Source: Holothuria scabra (taxonomy: Eukaryota > Echinodermata > Holothuroidea > Aspidochirotida > Holothuriidae). Taken from it: a DNA stretch of 64,000 bases. The stretch spans positions 1,257,001-1,321,000 of the forward strand of contig CM074194.1 of the NCBI GenBank assembly GCA_037179385.1. The letters run 5' to 3'. Shown piece after piece: positions 34,066-46,710 of this stretch. The notes below the pieces were generated by a model. The model worked only from the letters and a program-made list of their open reading frames with translations, ran no database searches and had not been told where the DNA came from. The stretch's first letter is position 1, and each line of letters begins with the position of its first letter. The position numbers and the translations under genes are program-made.

Positions 34066-35233
34066 CAGTTCAGGAGATATCCGTTTTCTAAGGAGGTTTG
34101 TACCGCGATCCTTAAAAGAAGGGAGGTTTTTATGAAGGGTGCCGCGTTCACCACAATGCATTAGGAGCCTAACGTATAGCATGTATTACGTTGATCACTA
34201 TTACCCATGGGGAAAATTTTACATCCATCAGGAAAGGGAAATGTTTGCATATTCATATCCTTCGTAATCCACACTGGGCACTTACCACACCGTTTTCAAA
34301 TTAACATAAGTCAAACTTCGCAAGTCCTGCCCTAAACTTACTCATAGAATCTTAAACAGCAGTTTTCAATAGCTGTAAATATCAGGAAAACATAGCGGAA
34401 CAAGTACTAACATTAGAAAGCATGTGCGCTCGATAGTTGCCTCAAGTTTATAATGCATAGTATACGGACATCATAGGCTGGTATAGCACGTTAAGTTCGA
34501 AGTCGAAATTGAAAAGCTTACCGAAGTTTTATTGAATCTCTAGCTTGAGCCTGAGTTGGCATAGTTCACAAGACGTCAGCTAGAATATATAAATAATTAT
34601 GTCGGGTAAGTTGAAGCATGGAAGGAGCAAGCAATTCACTGCTTGCAGTCAATCGCTTGCTCCTTCCATGCTTCCTGTGTGTTCAAGGATACAGATTTTT
34701 GCCGTAAGTCTGCATGTGTTTAATGAACCAGGGTTAACAATGGCGACCTATAGACACAAATAGTTTCACAGTGACTGCCAGTAGTAGCGTTGGTAGTATC
34801 CCCTAAGTATAATCCTAAACAGAGTTTTATCGTACCGACTTCGAAGTTACCATTGAGGACGGTCACCACAAATTCTGTAATCCCTCTGTTGTGTTTTTGT
34901 CTGTTTCGCCGCTGAGGTTCTCTCCCTTCGTTCCGTAGTGCCCGTTTCTATGTACTTGAAAAGAATCTCTCGGCTGTAAATGTGCGTTGGCAACATAAGG
35001 CAAGAATATGTGATCATTATGTTGCACAACGGTATACTAGTACAGTAATACCAAAAGCTCCTGGTTGCAAACATTTCGTGTGGTATGATCGTGCTCACGA
35101 CAGTAGAAACAATCGTGTAGAAATACTACGGGATGCATATTCATTAAAATTGTGAATAAGTGATAAATTTCAAAACTCCCTTGTTTCAGGTAGTATTAAA
35201 ACCTCCCTCGAAAACGGTTATCTCCCGAACTGG
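34066..35233. mobile_element. 1.17-kb element with inverted termini and central hairpin
   Basis: The left end CAGTTCAGGAGATATCCGTT then TTCTAAGGAGGTTT is matched in inverted orientation by AAACCTCCCTCGAAAAC then GGTTATCTCCCGAACTGG at the right. Weaker similarity continues outward on both sides for some tens of bases, so the real element may be longer. A perfect 20-bp hairpin sits almost exactly at the midpoint. The minus-strand 83-codon frame at 34847-35098 has no known motif. I infer a non-autonomous DNA transposon; target duplication and superfamily are unresolved. Confidence 0.6.
34614..34675. repeat. Perfect 20-bp hairpin, 22-nt loop
   Basis: GAAGCATGGAAGGAGCAAGC at 34614-34633 is exactly complementary to 34656-34675. 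The 22-nt loop and 20-bp stem are within the size range of a small-RNA precursor, but the position at the centre of an inverted-repeat element makes a transposon origin more likely. Confidence 0.9.
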
Positions 35234-35395
35234 TAAAGTTGAATGATGTAGGTTCCAATTTTCAACTTTGCCAAACTCACTAAAATGAAATGGTATAAAT
35301 GGATGTTTTTATGTCATAAAAGTGTAATGTAAAATAGTTGGTGGTGTGTTTCACTCCTTGCATACTATATGTTCAAGTGCAGTCTTCTGTACTCA

Positions 35396-35592
35396 GGGTG
35401 GGAAAAAATGTTCATTTGTCTGGAAGGAAGCTAAAATGATTTCCCAGGAATGGAGTAAACTTTCCCACAATTCTCCCTGTAATTTTCATGTAGAGAAAAG
35501 GGAAACTTCTCCCCACTTGTCAATATTTACCTCCAGAAGACCAAATTTCCTGGAGAGGAACTGTCCAGTTTTCCAACCTTTTACACCCATGC
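35396..35592 (+). repeat. Dispersed repeat family B, copy 2
   Basis: Parallels 174-372: GGGTGGGAAAAAATGTT, TCTGGAAGGAAGC, TTTCCCAGGAATGGAGTAAA, TTCTCCCTGTAATTTTCATG, AAAGGGAAACTTCTCC, CCAGAAGACCAAATTTCCTG, CAGTTTTCCAACC. The divergence is roughly one change in five bases by eye. Confidence 0.7.
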
Positions 35593-38500
35593 CCTTACTT
35601 TAAAATTGACATATTAATTATGAGAGCTTTGATCAAACTTTGTTTTTTGTGTGTGCATGTGTGTGTCTTAATATGAAAGTCATTACAGATACAAAAATAC
35701 ACTCAATATGACTTTAATGACCATACTGCATTCTTAGAACATGCTGGAGGAATATGCATCAAGTATACTGGTAGAGCTTGGTATCTTTTGTGTAAAGTAT
35801 GAAACAAGTTTTACATATATTTCACACCTGTATGGCAAATATCATGTGTATAGAATGTGTCACGTAGCACCTGCAAATCTCATATTTCATACACCTCAAA
35901 GGTATGAGACCTACTTCTGCAATCTAAAAAAAAAAAAATCAACGTTTTCAGTCTGGTGTCTTAAACGACAAATTTCACACCATTCATGAGAGATCGTGTG
36001 TCACAAGCAAGTTTCGTGCAAACACAGAAAAAAAATTTTGCTTGTATTGTCACGAGAGAAAATTATCTCTTGAGTCAGAGATCCATCACAACTTTGTCAT
36101 CGTACTCTGTGGAATAGCTTGATACAGCTTGAAAATTTTGTGTACTCTTAGAGAGGCATCAATCTCTCTTTGTTGAAAATATCAGATCAGCAATAGGCAA
36201 ATAAAAATTTTCCTTTGGCATACCTTGGCCATTGTCAATGCAGGTAAATGCTGCTGAGGTATATGGAGTGTTTATGAGGAATATGAAAAGAGTTGTATCA
36301 ACCTACATCGTATGGATGAGAGAATGAATTCATCTTGTCTGTAGTAATGTTGAAGAAAATTAGCAACAGCTATATCTGCATATTAAAAGAACATAGAGTT
36401 GCATTTGGTCCTTTGTGACCCAATGAAACAGTTTGTTGTAAAGAGAGAACGAAAAGGCTCTCATAAACACAAGGAAAGGAGATAGCAAGGTGATACTGAT
36501 GTAGATGTGTTCCTGTTTTATATTGATTGCTTAAAATGAAACAAATAATTAAAAGAAGCATGATGCACAGCTGAATGTGGATATTTTTAAAGTGAATTAG
36601 GTCGAGTGAAAGTTTAATATTTTATGGATTTTGGCATTGGAATTCAGTGACAAACAAAAAAAAAACTATTTACTCCCTAATCTACTCAGTAGGTACATTT
36701 AACAAGAGACATGCATTCTCCAGTTTCTAAAAGCCAACGTCTGTTTTATGAGAGTCATTTTGCACAAACTTCCATTGAAATCATGAAACACCAAAATACC
36801 AAATCTGTTCTCTAATAATTTGATAAAATGGAAAACTGTTTCTACATTCAACTTGTCATTTGCTGTTGCCTCAAGGGAAGGCACATTGTAAATTTTAGTG
36901 GACATTTAACCTTTTTAACATTTTTGATCTTTTATCTGAAGGCCTTGAGATGCTTTTCCCAGTGAAGTGTGAGCTACCTGACAGCTTCCTGATCCCAAGT
37001 TCATTCAAATAGAGGGCACTCTACCTATACCATTTGCTAGGCTGTTCAACTCATAAATATGAGACCTGCTTATTTGTTGTCGCATATACTGCATATAGCT
37101 GTAATACCTATCAAATTCCCATTAAGCAATTTCCCATTTTACCAGCCAAATACTGCTTTGCTCTTTCATTATGAATACAAAAAAAAAGCATATTGTAATT
37201 GTTAACATGGAGATTAAAACTCATGATAAATTTGGTATAGCATCTTTTATGTAACTCTGGAACCATACTTTATTGAAAATGTCCACATTAGACACCTATT
37301 ACTAGAAATCAGAAAGCTTAAGTAATTCAATTAACAGATATTCTATGAAGTATTAATGAAAGTAGTTTATACAAAGACTCATTGCAATACATTCACAGCG
37401 AGCAATCTTGGAAATGATTATAGTCAAATAATTCCAGCACTAATTCCTTTCAGTAAAACAAGTTGAACTGGTTTGACTATTTTTCCACTGATCTCCAAGA
37501 CTTGATATCTCTCTGACAGTTGCTTTCATTTGTTAAACTGATATGAATAGAGAAGAGATATTGTTTGTTTATCAATGGTATTAAATTTAAGAATTAAGAG
37601 CTTGCGAATTATGTGACAATATTTTTCACCAAAATTGATCGTGAAATTTACTTGGAATAATGGAAACTAGGCTGTAAAACTCCATCTTACTGAACCTTAC
37701 TTGGAGTAATGCTTGGTCCATCTTTTATAATGCAACATTTTAAGAGAAATAGAAAAATTGTTTGATCTAAGTGTTGTCTCATAGATAAGTTTCAAGTCAC
37801 TGCTTTTGCCCTTTAATGTGGCAGTACCACAGTTTATTTTTTTTTTAAAGAAGTTTCAGAAGCACTTTTGAAGATGTAATTACTGAGTGCTGTCCCAAGT
37901 GTAAAGTTGTAGCAGATTGCCATCATTGTAACTCTTACTGAGAAAATTGATAATGAAAGTACTCTCTTTTGTGCATGGTCCAGTGATCTCTTATTAATGG
38001 GAAATATCAGGACCAGGGCTGCCACAAAATTAAGGTCACTTTTGTAATTGAACACACATTGTCACCACTATCTGTTCAAGGCTTATTTTTTCTCTTTTGG
38101 TCATGATTGAATCACATAACTTTTTTGCTGTAATAACTGTACAGGTTGTTGGTCATTGACTTGGCATAAGGGATTGAGATTGTAAGAAAATAATTTGGGA
38201 TGGTTGGAAGTTTCCTAAACCAATAATTGTTTCAGATTCATTTTTTTCAGGTACATTATGTAAGAGTAAGCCTTTTCAAATTTTTTGATTGTATGATGAA
38301 CATACCTTTGAGGAATATGTTCACTCTTATATATCTGAAACCCCTTTATCTATTTGAGTGTATACTGAATAAAAGTAATGGGGCACAAGGTATTTTATCT
38401 GTCTGTTATATGTCTCAATCGTAAATCAATGTCACTATGCATGTCCTTTTATTGAATTCCACCTTTTTTGTCACATAAAAGTAACTAGTGTGTAGGAGGA

Positions 38501-39800
38501 ATGGTCAAAAGCTCAAGATGGTTTATTAAACTTGACAACTTTGTTAAAGGCACCTACCATTCACCCTAAAATTGTTTTAAAAACAAACAAAACTCTTGTA
38601 AGTCTCCTCTTCTGTCTTTAACCCTTTCTTACAGTATCACTGTTGCCAAATAAAGACAACCACACTAGAATTTTTTCTCCAAAGAAAGTAAATTTATTCA
38701 TAGCGCCACCACTTTGGAGGCTTCATTTGTCTGTCATGCATGGCATGTTTATAGACCTATAGAATGATGCTTAGAATAACATATGTTGCTATTTAAATTA
38801 GATTTTGTAGGACCCTGTGCACTGAGACCTGGCTATGGCCCTGGTAACCATTAACATGTATGGCATATGCTCATTACAGCCAGTTGCTGTAGAGGGTGCT
38901 GTAAAAGGGTTCTCCAAAGGAGTCATTCTGTTGCAAAAGTTTTTCCCACATTTAGTACCATGCCATGAGGTCTCTTCTTGAGAAAGCAACATAGACATGT
39001 AGAGATAGAAAAATTCCCAGTACATCAAAGGCAGTGTGGGGTGTAATTGATATCAGAGTTTGTCACATGATCTATGCCCTAAAATGAGCTAGGCTTTCAT
39101 TGTATTCACACTGCATGAAAAGCAATTAACACATTCTTGATTGACCTGTTAGCTAACCTTAAATGTTACATAACTTTTTGTGTATTTTAATATATCTGTC
39201 ACTGTCAATCGATTAACCAGACGTGACATGTGACTATATTAAGTGAGGGTGTATTCAGCTTCATTTCCTCCCTGAGGCAGAGAAGGACAAATGTAGCAAA
39301 AAGTAAGAAGGATCGTTTCATCATGTAGTGCATGATCCTGACAGGAAAAATAGATGTTTTTACACATAGCCAAGATCAAACATAATGGTAAAACAAAAAC
39401 TTATTCTCTTCAAATTTAACAATTCAGCAATAAATATATTGTCACATGATCATCCAAAAAGCCTTCAGTGAAATAAGATGATGTGGAATATTGATTCATA
39501 TTCTTGGTGGATGATTTTCCATTTTAAATGTAGTTAGTACTTAAATGTACACAAATAGGGCACATTTTACTCAATTTCTATGTAACAGAGAAGACTGTCA
39601 GAAAAGGAGTTTTTTATTCCAATATCATAGTCTACAAGGAACTTTTAAAATAGATGGCGCTCTGTCAGTTTTTACTTATTCTGTTCTAAGGGACTGTCAA
39701 AATTAGAGGGTGCTATTTATAAAAGCAGATGTAGGAACTCCTTTGCTGTCCTAAACATCACTTTCATGTATACTTCAAACTTAAAAGTTTAGGTGGTAGA
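35593..39800. other. Long non-coding stretch with a SINE tail fragment
   Basis: No gene recognised. At 37660-37690 a fragment (GGAAACTAGGCTGTAAAACT) matches only the last 30 bp of the main SINE. A T-run lies near 37838. Open frames are under 85 codons and lack families. Confidence 0.45.
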
Positions 39801-40070
39801 GACTGGGGTTTGGGCAAAAAGCCCCAAAATGGGAGGGGGTTATTCCTGAGGAATTCCAGATGCCAAACTCCAAACAAATTCCAAACTGATGCTGCCCTTG
39901 GCCAAAGTTACCGGTGGGTTCAGGGGAACAAAAGTTTTCTTCAAGACCCCTATAAGATGCAGTCTGAAACATTTGAAAGGCTTATTATTTTTATGAAAAT
40001 GAAAGTGGGGGTTACCTTCTTTCTGGAAAGGGGTACAAATCTCCCTTTCCCACTTGACATAAACACTGAG
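39801..40070 (+). mobile_element. hAT-like MITE family F, copy 3
   Basis: Follows copy 1 base order closely: AATTCCAAACTGATGCTGCC, AAAGTTACCGGTGGGTTCAG, GGGGAACAAAAG, TTCTTCAAGACCCCTATAAG, ATGAAAATGAAAGTGGGG, TTCTGGAAAGGGGTACAAAT. Ends are diverged relative to copy 1 and no flanking duplication is apparent. It lies about 100 bp left of a SINE that carries the hAT insertion. Confidence 0.7.
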
Positions 40071-40171
40071 AAGGGTTCACTGGCTCTTCATGTTAAGATC
40101 TCATTATTGCACTCGACAGACCAGGTGTGCACATGTTCACCGCCATGACAGACCAGGCATGCAGTCACCGC

Positions 40172-41345
40172 CATGGCAGACTCTCACCTGAGAGGTGGCA
40201 CACTAAGCTCAATTTTCCAGACCAAGTCATATCAAAGACTTTACAAATAGTACCTGCTACTCCATAGTGTTTGCACGGGTAACCCGGGTACCGGGGTACC
40301 TGCCCGCCATCGTATTACCCGGTTCCAAATCTGCTACCCGAATCTTAAAAAAAAATGCATGCAAAAAGGATCATCCCATTTACGCCATTGCCCACGGTAA
40401 TGGACTAAAATAGTTTGCCAATTTGGTAAACATTCTCCTAGACTGAGAATGAAGAGAGCCCCCTAGAAATTATGTGTAAGTTTGATAGTTGTCTGTACTC
40501 CGTTTCTGAAGTTGAGATTTTTATCAGCGTGCAGCCCGATCGCACTATCGTCACGTAATGGGTTACTTCTCACACATCACATGTATATCGCTTATAAACT
40601 TGCAAGCAAGCTATCTGACGGCCGATTCAAAATCACATCGTACTGTTTCACGCAGACATAGCAAGACATACTGTATCACCCCCGCCCAGCCCGCAAAGAC
40701 AGTGCCCCTAACGTTCAGCATGCTAGGTAAACTGAGCCTTGCATGTATATACGATCTTATTACGGTATCAATACGGTACGCCACCTCGAGTATAATCCTC
40801 GAATATTTCTTAATGGTTAAAGGTGTCAGTTTTACGCAAATCAACACTTTTTTAAATCACACATTTTTAAATCAGTGGTATAAAAGGAGAAGCTTCGAGC
40901 TCTTACTATGCTGGCTTTTCGAGTAGGAAAGCGTCCCAAAATTAAATATCAAATTGATATAGGCCTTGGGAAGTATAATTTTCTTATTTGACTGTTTTCT
41001 GTTACGTTTTTTTTTACTTGTCATTTTGATCTAAAACAAAAAGAGACGATGAAACCTTCTAACAAATCAAATGATTTTGAACTTGGGAACTGTGATCGCT
41101 ATACCTATCCAATACAGATGTTAATGTTACCATGCATGTCTTATGGAGTATGCCTTACAAAATGCTCATATCTTTTAGTCACCGTAACACCGGGTAACCC
41201 AGGTACCCGACGGGTATGGCGATCGGGTACCCGGGTCCTAATTTTTAGTACCCGTGCAAACACTGCTACTCCAGTTGTGCATTATGCCCCATGTGAGCAA
41301 TAGAATATAGGGAAAGCAATCAAGTACACACCTGGAAAGAGGGTA
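40172..41345 (+). mobile_element. tRNA-derived SINE, copy 3, split by a transposon
   Basis: The left part (40172-40264) has the head and early body: GGCACACTAAGCTCAATTTT, CCAAGTCATATCAAAGACTT, TAGTACCTGCTACTCCA. The right part resumes at 41266 with CTACTCCAGTTGTGCATTAT and AATAGAATATAGGGAAAGCA before the match fades. In intact copies these parts are continuous, so the intervening 1001 bp is an insertion. Confidence 0.75.
40265..41265. mobile_element. 1001-bp hAT-type element with 8-bp target duplication
   Basis: The element starts TAGTGTTTGCACGGGTA and ends TACCCGTGCAAACACTG, a near-perfect inverted pair of the TAGNG/CANTG hAT type. CTACTCCA at 40257-40264 is repeated exactly at 41266-41273, the 8-bp duplication expected of hAT. 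Both ends are crowded with CGGGTA/TACCCG words (for example CCCGGGTACCGGGGTACC), likely subterminal transposase sites. A 122-codon plus-strand frame and a 78-codon minus-strand frame show no hAT dimerisation or BED-finger motif, so I read it as non-autonomous. Confidence 0.9.
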
Positions 41346-43151
41346 TGAGTGCCACTCAATTAAATTAGAAGGCCATACAAATACAAGTTAAGATGTAAAA
41401 CTGTAACAAATCAAATCAATCAAATCAGATCACTGTCCCAGCTGCCAGTAGTCAATCATTGACCTCAACTCTAGTTATTTGCTCAAAATATTCATAATGT
41501 CATGATAAAATAACAGTATAGTGTACAGCATTGAGGCTATGCTTCTTCCTTTAGTTGCCAACAGTCTGATATAACTTATTCTATTAAATGCACTGCATCG
41601 ATTTTGTCTTTTGCGGGTCTGAAAGTTACCCTTTTTGTTGAAACTTCATGTTTTTCAAATACAAGTTTGTCTATAGTTATTCATCAAGAAGTAAATTAAA
41701 GCCATTGTTGATATAAATTTGGTTTTGTTAAGTTTTAACAGACATTGTACATGTTGGTCCCCCCTCACCTTTCTTATTAATATTGCAAATAAGTGGGTAT
41801 GATCAAATTAAACACTTCTGTTATGAAGCAGTTTGGTGAGACTGAAACCAAGCAGTTGACCCATGCTCCTTTGTAGTATCATTGTGTTTTACTCTACAGT
41901 AATGGCTAGTTGACTTTAGATTATGCCCTATGATGAATCTCTGACTGCTAGAATAGCATCGTTGAAAAAGTCTTTTAATTTCTAAAATAAAGAAGTAAAG
42001 GATACATTGTGTTATTAAAATTGCTTATGATGGAACCAACCGTGTCCCTTTCCAATTTGTGAAACTCTCCAATTATCATTTTATTGATGTTATATGACAT
42101 GTCTCTGTGAGGGTGCTGTACAATATAAATATTTTAAGTGATATCTGTAGCTAGAGAGTACCATTCGTTGGCATATTGCTAGCATAGGCCTCAGTGTTTT
42201 TGAATTTTGGTGGTGACCATCTAAAATGGTAATAAATTTTATCAGGAGATCAATGAAATTGTCACGCCAGGGCTTTGCTGAAACCATATTGAAGAGTGCC
42301 CTTAGCAGAGGTTGGGAGGGGGGGCTTACCCCACTACTTCTCCCGTAGGCATTTTGGCCCCCTTCACACTGCTATTATATTGTTCAACATATTGTGCTGC
42401 TTTGTTGATTAGCCCCTTCCCACCCCCCACCGCTTCAAAATTCTCTCTGCAGCCTCTGTTCATCATAATAACGTTTAAAAGTTATGCTGAACTTTTCATT
42501 GAATATCAGCAAAGTACAATACAACAAATAGGGACTGGACTGCAATGATTGTGTTTCATGAGTCAGCTTCAGCCAAACAGAGGGCGCTATTTCATATTAT
42601 GTCCTTGATAATCCTAATTATAGCTGAGAGAGACACATGTTGACATTATCCATGCTGGTAATTACATGGTAGGACAACTTTGCAAACCTCTTCTTTAGGT
42701 ATTATAAGGCCTAACTGAAGTGTGAAAAAGTGATGAAAGGAAATTGAGGAAGAGGAAGGTGACTTTTTAACTTGATGGTTTGGTTGTTTAGAAAGTGTGA
42801 AAAATGTTGGAAATGTTATTAAAAATTGAAAGACAATTATGAGGATAGGCATGGGAAAAGTTAAGAAATGCTGAAAATAGTACAAAAGTCAAGCAATTTA
42901 AGAAAGAATGAAAAACAAATATCATAAAAAGGAAATTAAATGGTGCCAGTGATAACACTTACATAGTTTTTTTTTGTTTTTTGTTTTTTTTTCAGAATAT
43001 GCAGTTAAAGGTGACCAGAACTGTACATGTTAAAAAAATGTAATTTAATTTTGATCATACCAAATACCAAAGTAAAATAATTTTCAAGGTCTAATCCCCT
43101 TACCCTTAACTACATTTTATTTAGTAATCCTCCTAATTTCTCAATTGGCAC
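41346..43151. other. Non-coding stretch, no feature seen
   Basis: AT-rich with small open frames below 80 codons. A T-rich run lies near 42967-42993. No element recognised. Confidence 0.5.
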
Positions 43152-43225
43152 AGGTCTTTGTTGAAGCAGTAAACTGAAATTGTGTCAGGATGAGAATGAA
43201 TTTTAAACCATTGTGGGAGCTACAG
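43152..43225 (+). repeat. Dispersed repeat family A, partial copy 3
   Basis: Carries the middle of the family: GAAGCAGTAAACTGAAATTG, TGTCAGGATGAGAATGAATT and CCATTGTGGGAGCTACAGGG. Both outer parts are missing or unrecognisable. Confidence 0.5.
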
Positions 43226-45620
43226 GGCTGTTGATAGCCTGTTATGTTGTTTTGTTTAGTAAGTTAAAACATTGTCCGCTGAATGTAATATTCTATGCAT
43301 GTGTTGATGAAAATTGACCTAGTTTATTTTAGTGGGCACTATGTGTGACAGGAATCTATGCATGCATGTGTACTGCTAGCAACTTTGCAGATACTAAATT
43401 TGATGTTCATCAAGTGGCAGTAAGCAATTGAGAATTAATGTTTCCCATCACTGACTGCCCTGCCACCACAGCCATCAGCAAATTGTTTATTCCATGTCTG
43501 CAGGTGTATATCCTTCAGTCACTCTAGGCTAGTGGTGAACTCTTTCCTCCCGGGGGGCCTCAGGGTCCCTGTGGGTCAGACTGCTCAGTTATGGTGTTGC
43601 AGTCAGTGAAGCAGAAGGTTGCTCTTAAAGGGAAAAGGCAGAAACGGAACACAATTTTAGGGACTTATCCCCCCCCATAATTTTGCCAGTCCCCTTGAAG
43701 AGAAAACAAAAATTTGGTGTAGGCTAGTACATGAAGCAATTTATATGCCATGCCTCAATTTGTAGAAAAATTTATTGTTGTACTTTTGGGCAACCATTTC
43801 ACTAATTTTAATTGTCCACAAGGAAATTTGTTTGTCCGAAAATTTTTTCTCACAATTACAAAACAGTAATTATGTTCATGTATTATTGGTCTTGAAGAAT
43901 AAAGAGATGTGATGTTAGAGGGAGAGAAACACTTGAAGTCTGAAATATGGTATGATGGAAAAAGTTGAAAGAGTTGGTCAGTGAACAGTTTAACTTGTTC
44001 AATCTGAGAAAAAATGGTTGCCCGTCAGACAACCAATCTTTAACTTTTGATTGTTGGTATTAAATTTTAGTTGACGTGGACAATGGGACAACCACATGCC
44101 CAGAAAATTTTATATGGTTTTGACCTACCTGATAATTATGTTCTTATAAACTGTGCTTACCCCTTTACATCATTTGACAATATTATAGTTATTTATTTGT
44201 CATATTAATGGAGAGTAACTCTTTGCTTCAAAAAAAAAGAAAAAAACATCTTGGTTGGTGTTTGTATAAGGTGAATGTAAAATTTCCCTGCAATTTTTAG
44301 CAGACTGATCATTATTGCCTTTAAAGCAGTTCTGTACTCTAATATGCACCCCAAAGCAAGTAGTATGTTCTTCTCATCTCTACCCCTACTATTTCTTTCA
44401 AGTCATGAGTTTTTTGTCCTATATGGGCCTTTACTACAATTTTCTGACCCGACTGGTTATTCCTGCTGTTTACGTTTACAGTCATGTGTCTGCTACCATT
44501 TAGCCAGAGTCGACCCCCTGCCCATATCCCTCCCCCATTCTCCCCAGTCTTGTTTACATTCCTGGTTTTGCTGCTGAATGCTTCAATACCCATAATGCAT
44601 CTCATTCTGGAAGCCAGTGTATGGTCCCACCACTCCATGTTGGGAAGAGGAGAGTTTTATTCCCCCTTCCCTTTGAAAATCCCCCTACCCTCTGGTCAGT
44701 CTGACTGGTTGAATGGTTTATAAGTCACACTGTTGGCCAATTTCATTGTTTGTGGATTTTGGTGTAATGGCTGTAGGTTTGGCTGTTATGCATATAGTTC
44801 TTAATGTAGGCCTAATTATGCCTCATATTACAGCTAGATATTGTTCCCTCAGATATTTTTCCAAGGAAACGTTCACAAAAAGTTCAGATTTTTTGAACGG
44901 AAGACAATCAAAATATATGGACTGAGATGTCCATTGTTTATATCTAGGTATGCACATGTAGTGTAAACATCATAAATAAAAAGAAAAAAATATTCACATT
45001 GTTTTATAGAACAGCTTGTGCCATTTCTACAAAATTTGAATTATGTTCCCTGGACTTTAATCTTCCATGCATGAAAACTGACAAATATTATCCTCCAGTT
45101 AATATGGCCATCAGCCATGTGACCTATCTTTCAAGGCACTGAAGCATGTGAATTGCTCATTTGTTCAGTAGTGATAACATGCTATAAACCTTTTGTGAGC
45201 TACTGCCAAAATTGAGGGATATCCTCCTCATCATGCGGTGATTGTCGAATCAATTAAAGAGGTGTTTGCAGCTTTCCAACCCACTGAACACTGTTACATT
45301 AAACTATCATTCTCCGTCACATTTGCCGAGAAAAGTAGAGTCCGAGGCCTGTGTGTGTGCACATCCTGAGCACACCGAAAGGTTGGACATAATTTAAGAA
45401 GAAAATTGCCTTTGACTTCCAAGTGCTATATAAATTCAGACAATGTTGGCAACCCATTTTATCTCTGTCTTAATATAGTTGGACTTAATATTGGAGGTTT
45501 TAAGTGTCAAGATTTCCAAGTCTCCTTTTAACGTCACTTACCAATGTTGTTTGAGCTAGCGAAGCCTGTTATTTGTTGTGTTCTCACTAAATAATCTCAT
45601 GATTTGTGTTGGTTGTCTAG
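43226..45620. other. Non-coding stretch, no feature seen
   Basis: AT-rich. Overlapping frames of 60-99 codons on both strands at 44315-44725 show no domain. Presumed intron or flank of the exon that follows. Confidence 0.45.
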
Positions 45621-45773
45621 CCTTAGTGCCACAATTTAAGAATATCCTGGATATTAACAGTCTGTACAAAAACTTGAAAGTGATGTTCAGGACTAGGATG
45701 GGATCCTCCTCGTCAAATTTCTCCGACGCTGTACTTGACTTTCTGCTGTGTTGGACAACAGTAATAGGTACAG
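45621..45773 (+). CDS. Candidate internal coding exon, phase 1-1, protein unidentified
   Basis: A 153-bp segment is open in one frame between an acceptor-like TTGTGTTGGTTGTCTAG and a near-consensus donor, ACAG then GTAAGG. The 50-residue product includes FKNILDINSLYKNLKVMF, a Ser-rich turn (GSSSSNFSD) and a hydrophobic helix-like AVLDFLLCW. It starts and ends in phase 1, so it splices in frame to the candidate exon at 55437. An alternative acceptor 6 bp later keeps the same frame. I do not recognise the family. Codon composition is less AT-rich than the flanks. Confidence 0.5.
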
Positions 45774-46710
45774 GTAAGGTTTGAATACTTGTACTGCATA
45801 TGCTGTACACAGTATGTCTGTGTAGCTACTACTGTAGTTTCACAGCAGATCTGAGCTAGCCAGCTGTCAGATTGCTTTACATGAGATTTGCATGAGTGTG
45901 CGGCATAATGTATTCCCACAAACAGTCAGAGTATAGTAAACGTTGATTTTATTATACATGTTTGTAATAATTATTCCTTTGCATGAAATAATTTAGAAAA
46001 ATTCTTCTGTTCTGTACCCTAAAGTTTTGTGACTCATGTAGTATGATTAAAGATAGTTTGGACAAATAATCTTAGCTTTTACCTGTAGTTGAGAGGGAAA
46101 ATTTGTCCTCAGTGCTATAGCTGCCAAAGCATATGTAAATGGTGTACCTTCTAATATGTTTTGATTTGAAGTGTTTAGACTAAAAGCTTCCATGTTTTTT
46201 TAGTGTTGTCTAAATTATGCAACGGGTGTAGTAATGGGGATATGATGACAGGGTTATAGCAGCTGTGGTACATGGAAGTCTTTGGTAGAAATCTTGAGAA
46301 TGTTCGAACTATAAATCTTGCGTCCGATTTTGAAAAAGAGGGTGTCAAGAAAGAGAATGACATTTACATGTCCTGAAAAAGAACGCATTAACCCAGCATT
46401 TTGCTTTCAGACTACATTTATCTGTCTAGGATGTCACATTTATTGTTTAGACTGTCTGTGTAAGAACTTTTACCTGTTCAGATAAAGACAAATTGAAAAG
46501 AATATGTGTAACCTCATGGATACTAGGACATTCTGTACATTGTATCATTTTGGACTGTGGTCATTTTAACATGTAGTGTACAGATGAAGTAAAGGTAGAT
46601 CTAGTCTGTAGTACATGTACATAAATGGTATGAAACCCTCAGTAGTTGCAGTCCACTTAAAGAAATATTTGTCCTACCATGTGTTTTCTGAAATGTTCCA
46701 CTGTAACCTA
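45774..46710. other. Presumed intron sequence, no feature seen
   Basis: Begins with the GTAAGG donor. AT-rich, no further exon-like segment recognised; minus-strand frames of 60-90 codons are shadows or chance. Confidence 0.4.

Noticed and set aside
40558..40926. 122-codon open frame inside the 1-kb hAT-type element, the longest in the window
   Set aside because: No BED zinc finger, RNase H-like catalytic block or hAT dimerisation motif is visible, and an overlapping minus-strand frame is equally open. Treated as non-coding interior.
44339..44725. Cluster of overlapping 62-99-codon frames on both strands
   Set aside because: Lower AT content alone keeps several frames open here; no domain, no clean splice borders and no frame preferred.
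46175..46363. Minus-strand frame vaguely like reverse transcriptase linker sequence
   Set aside because: No catalytic or fingers motif, and nothing adjacent continues it.
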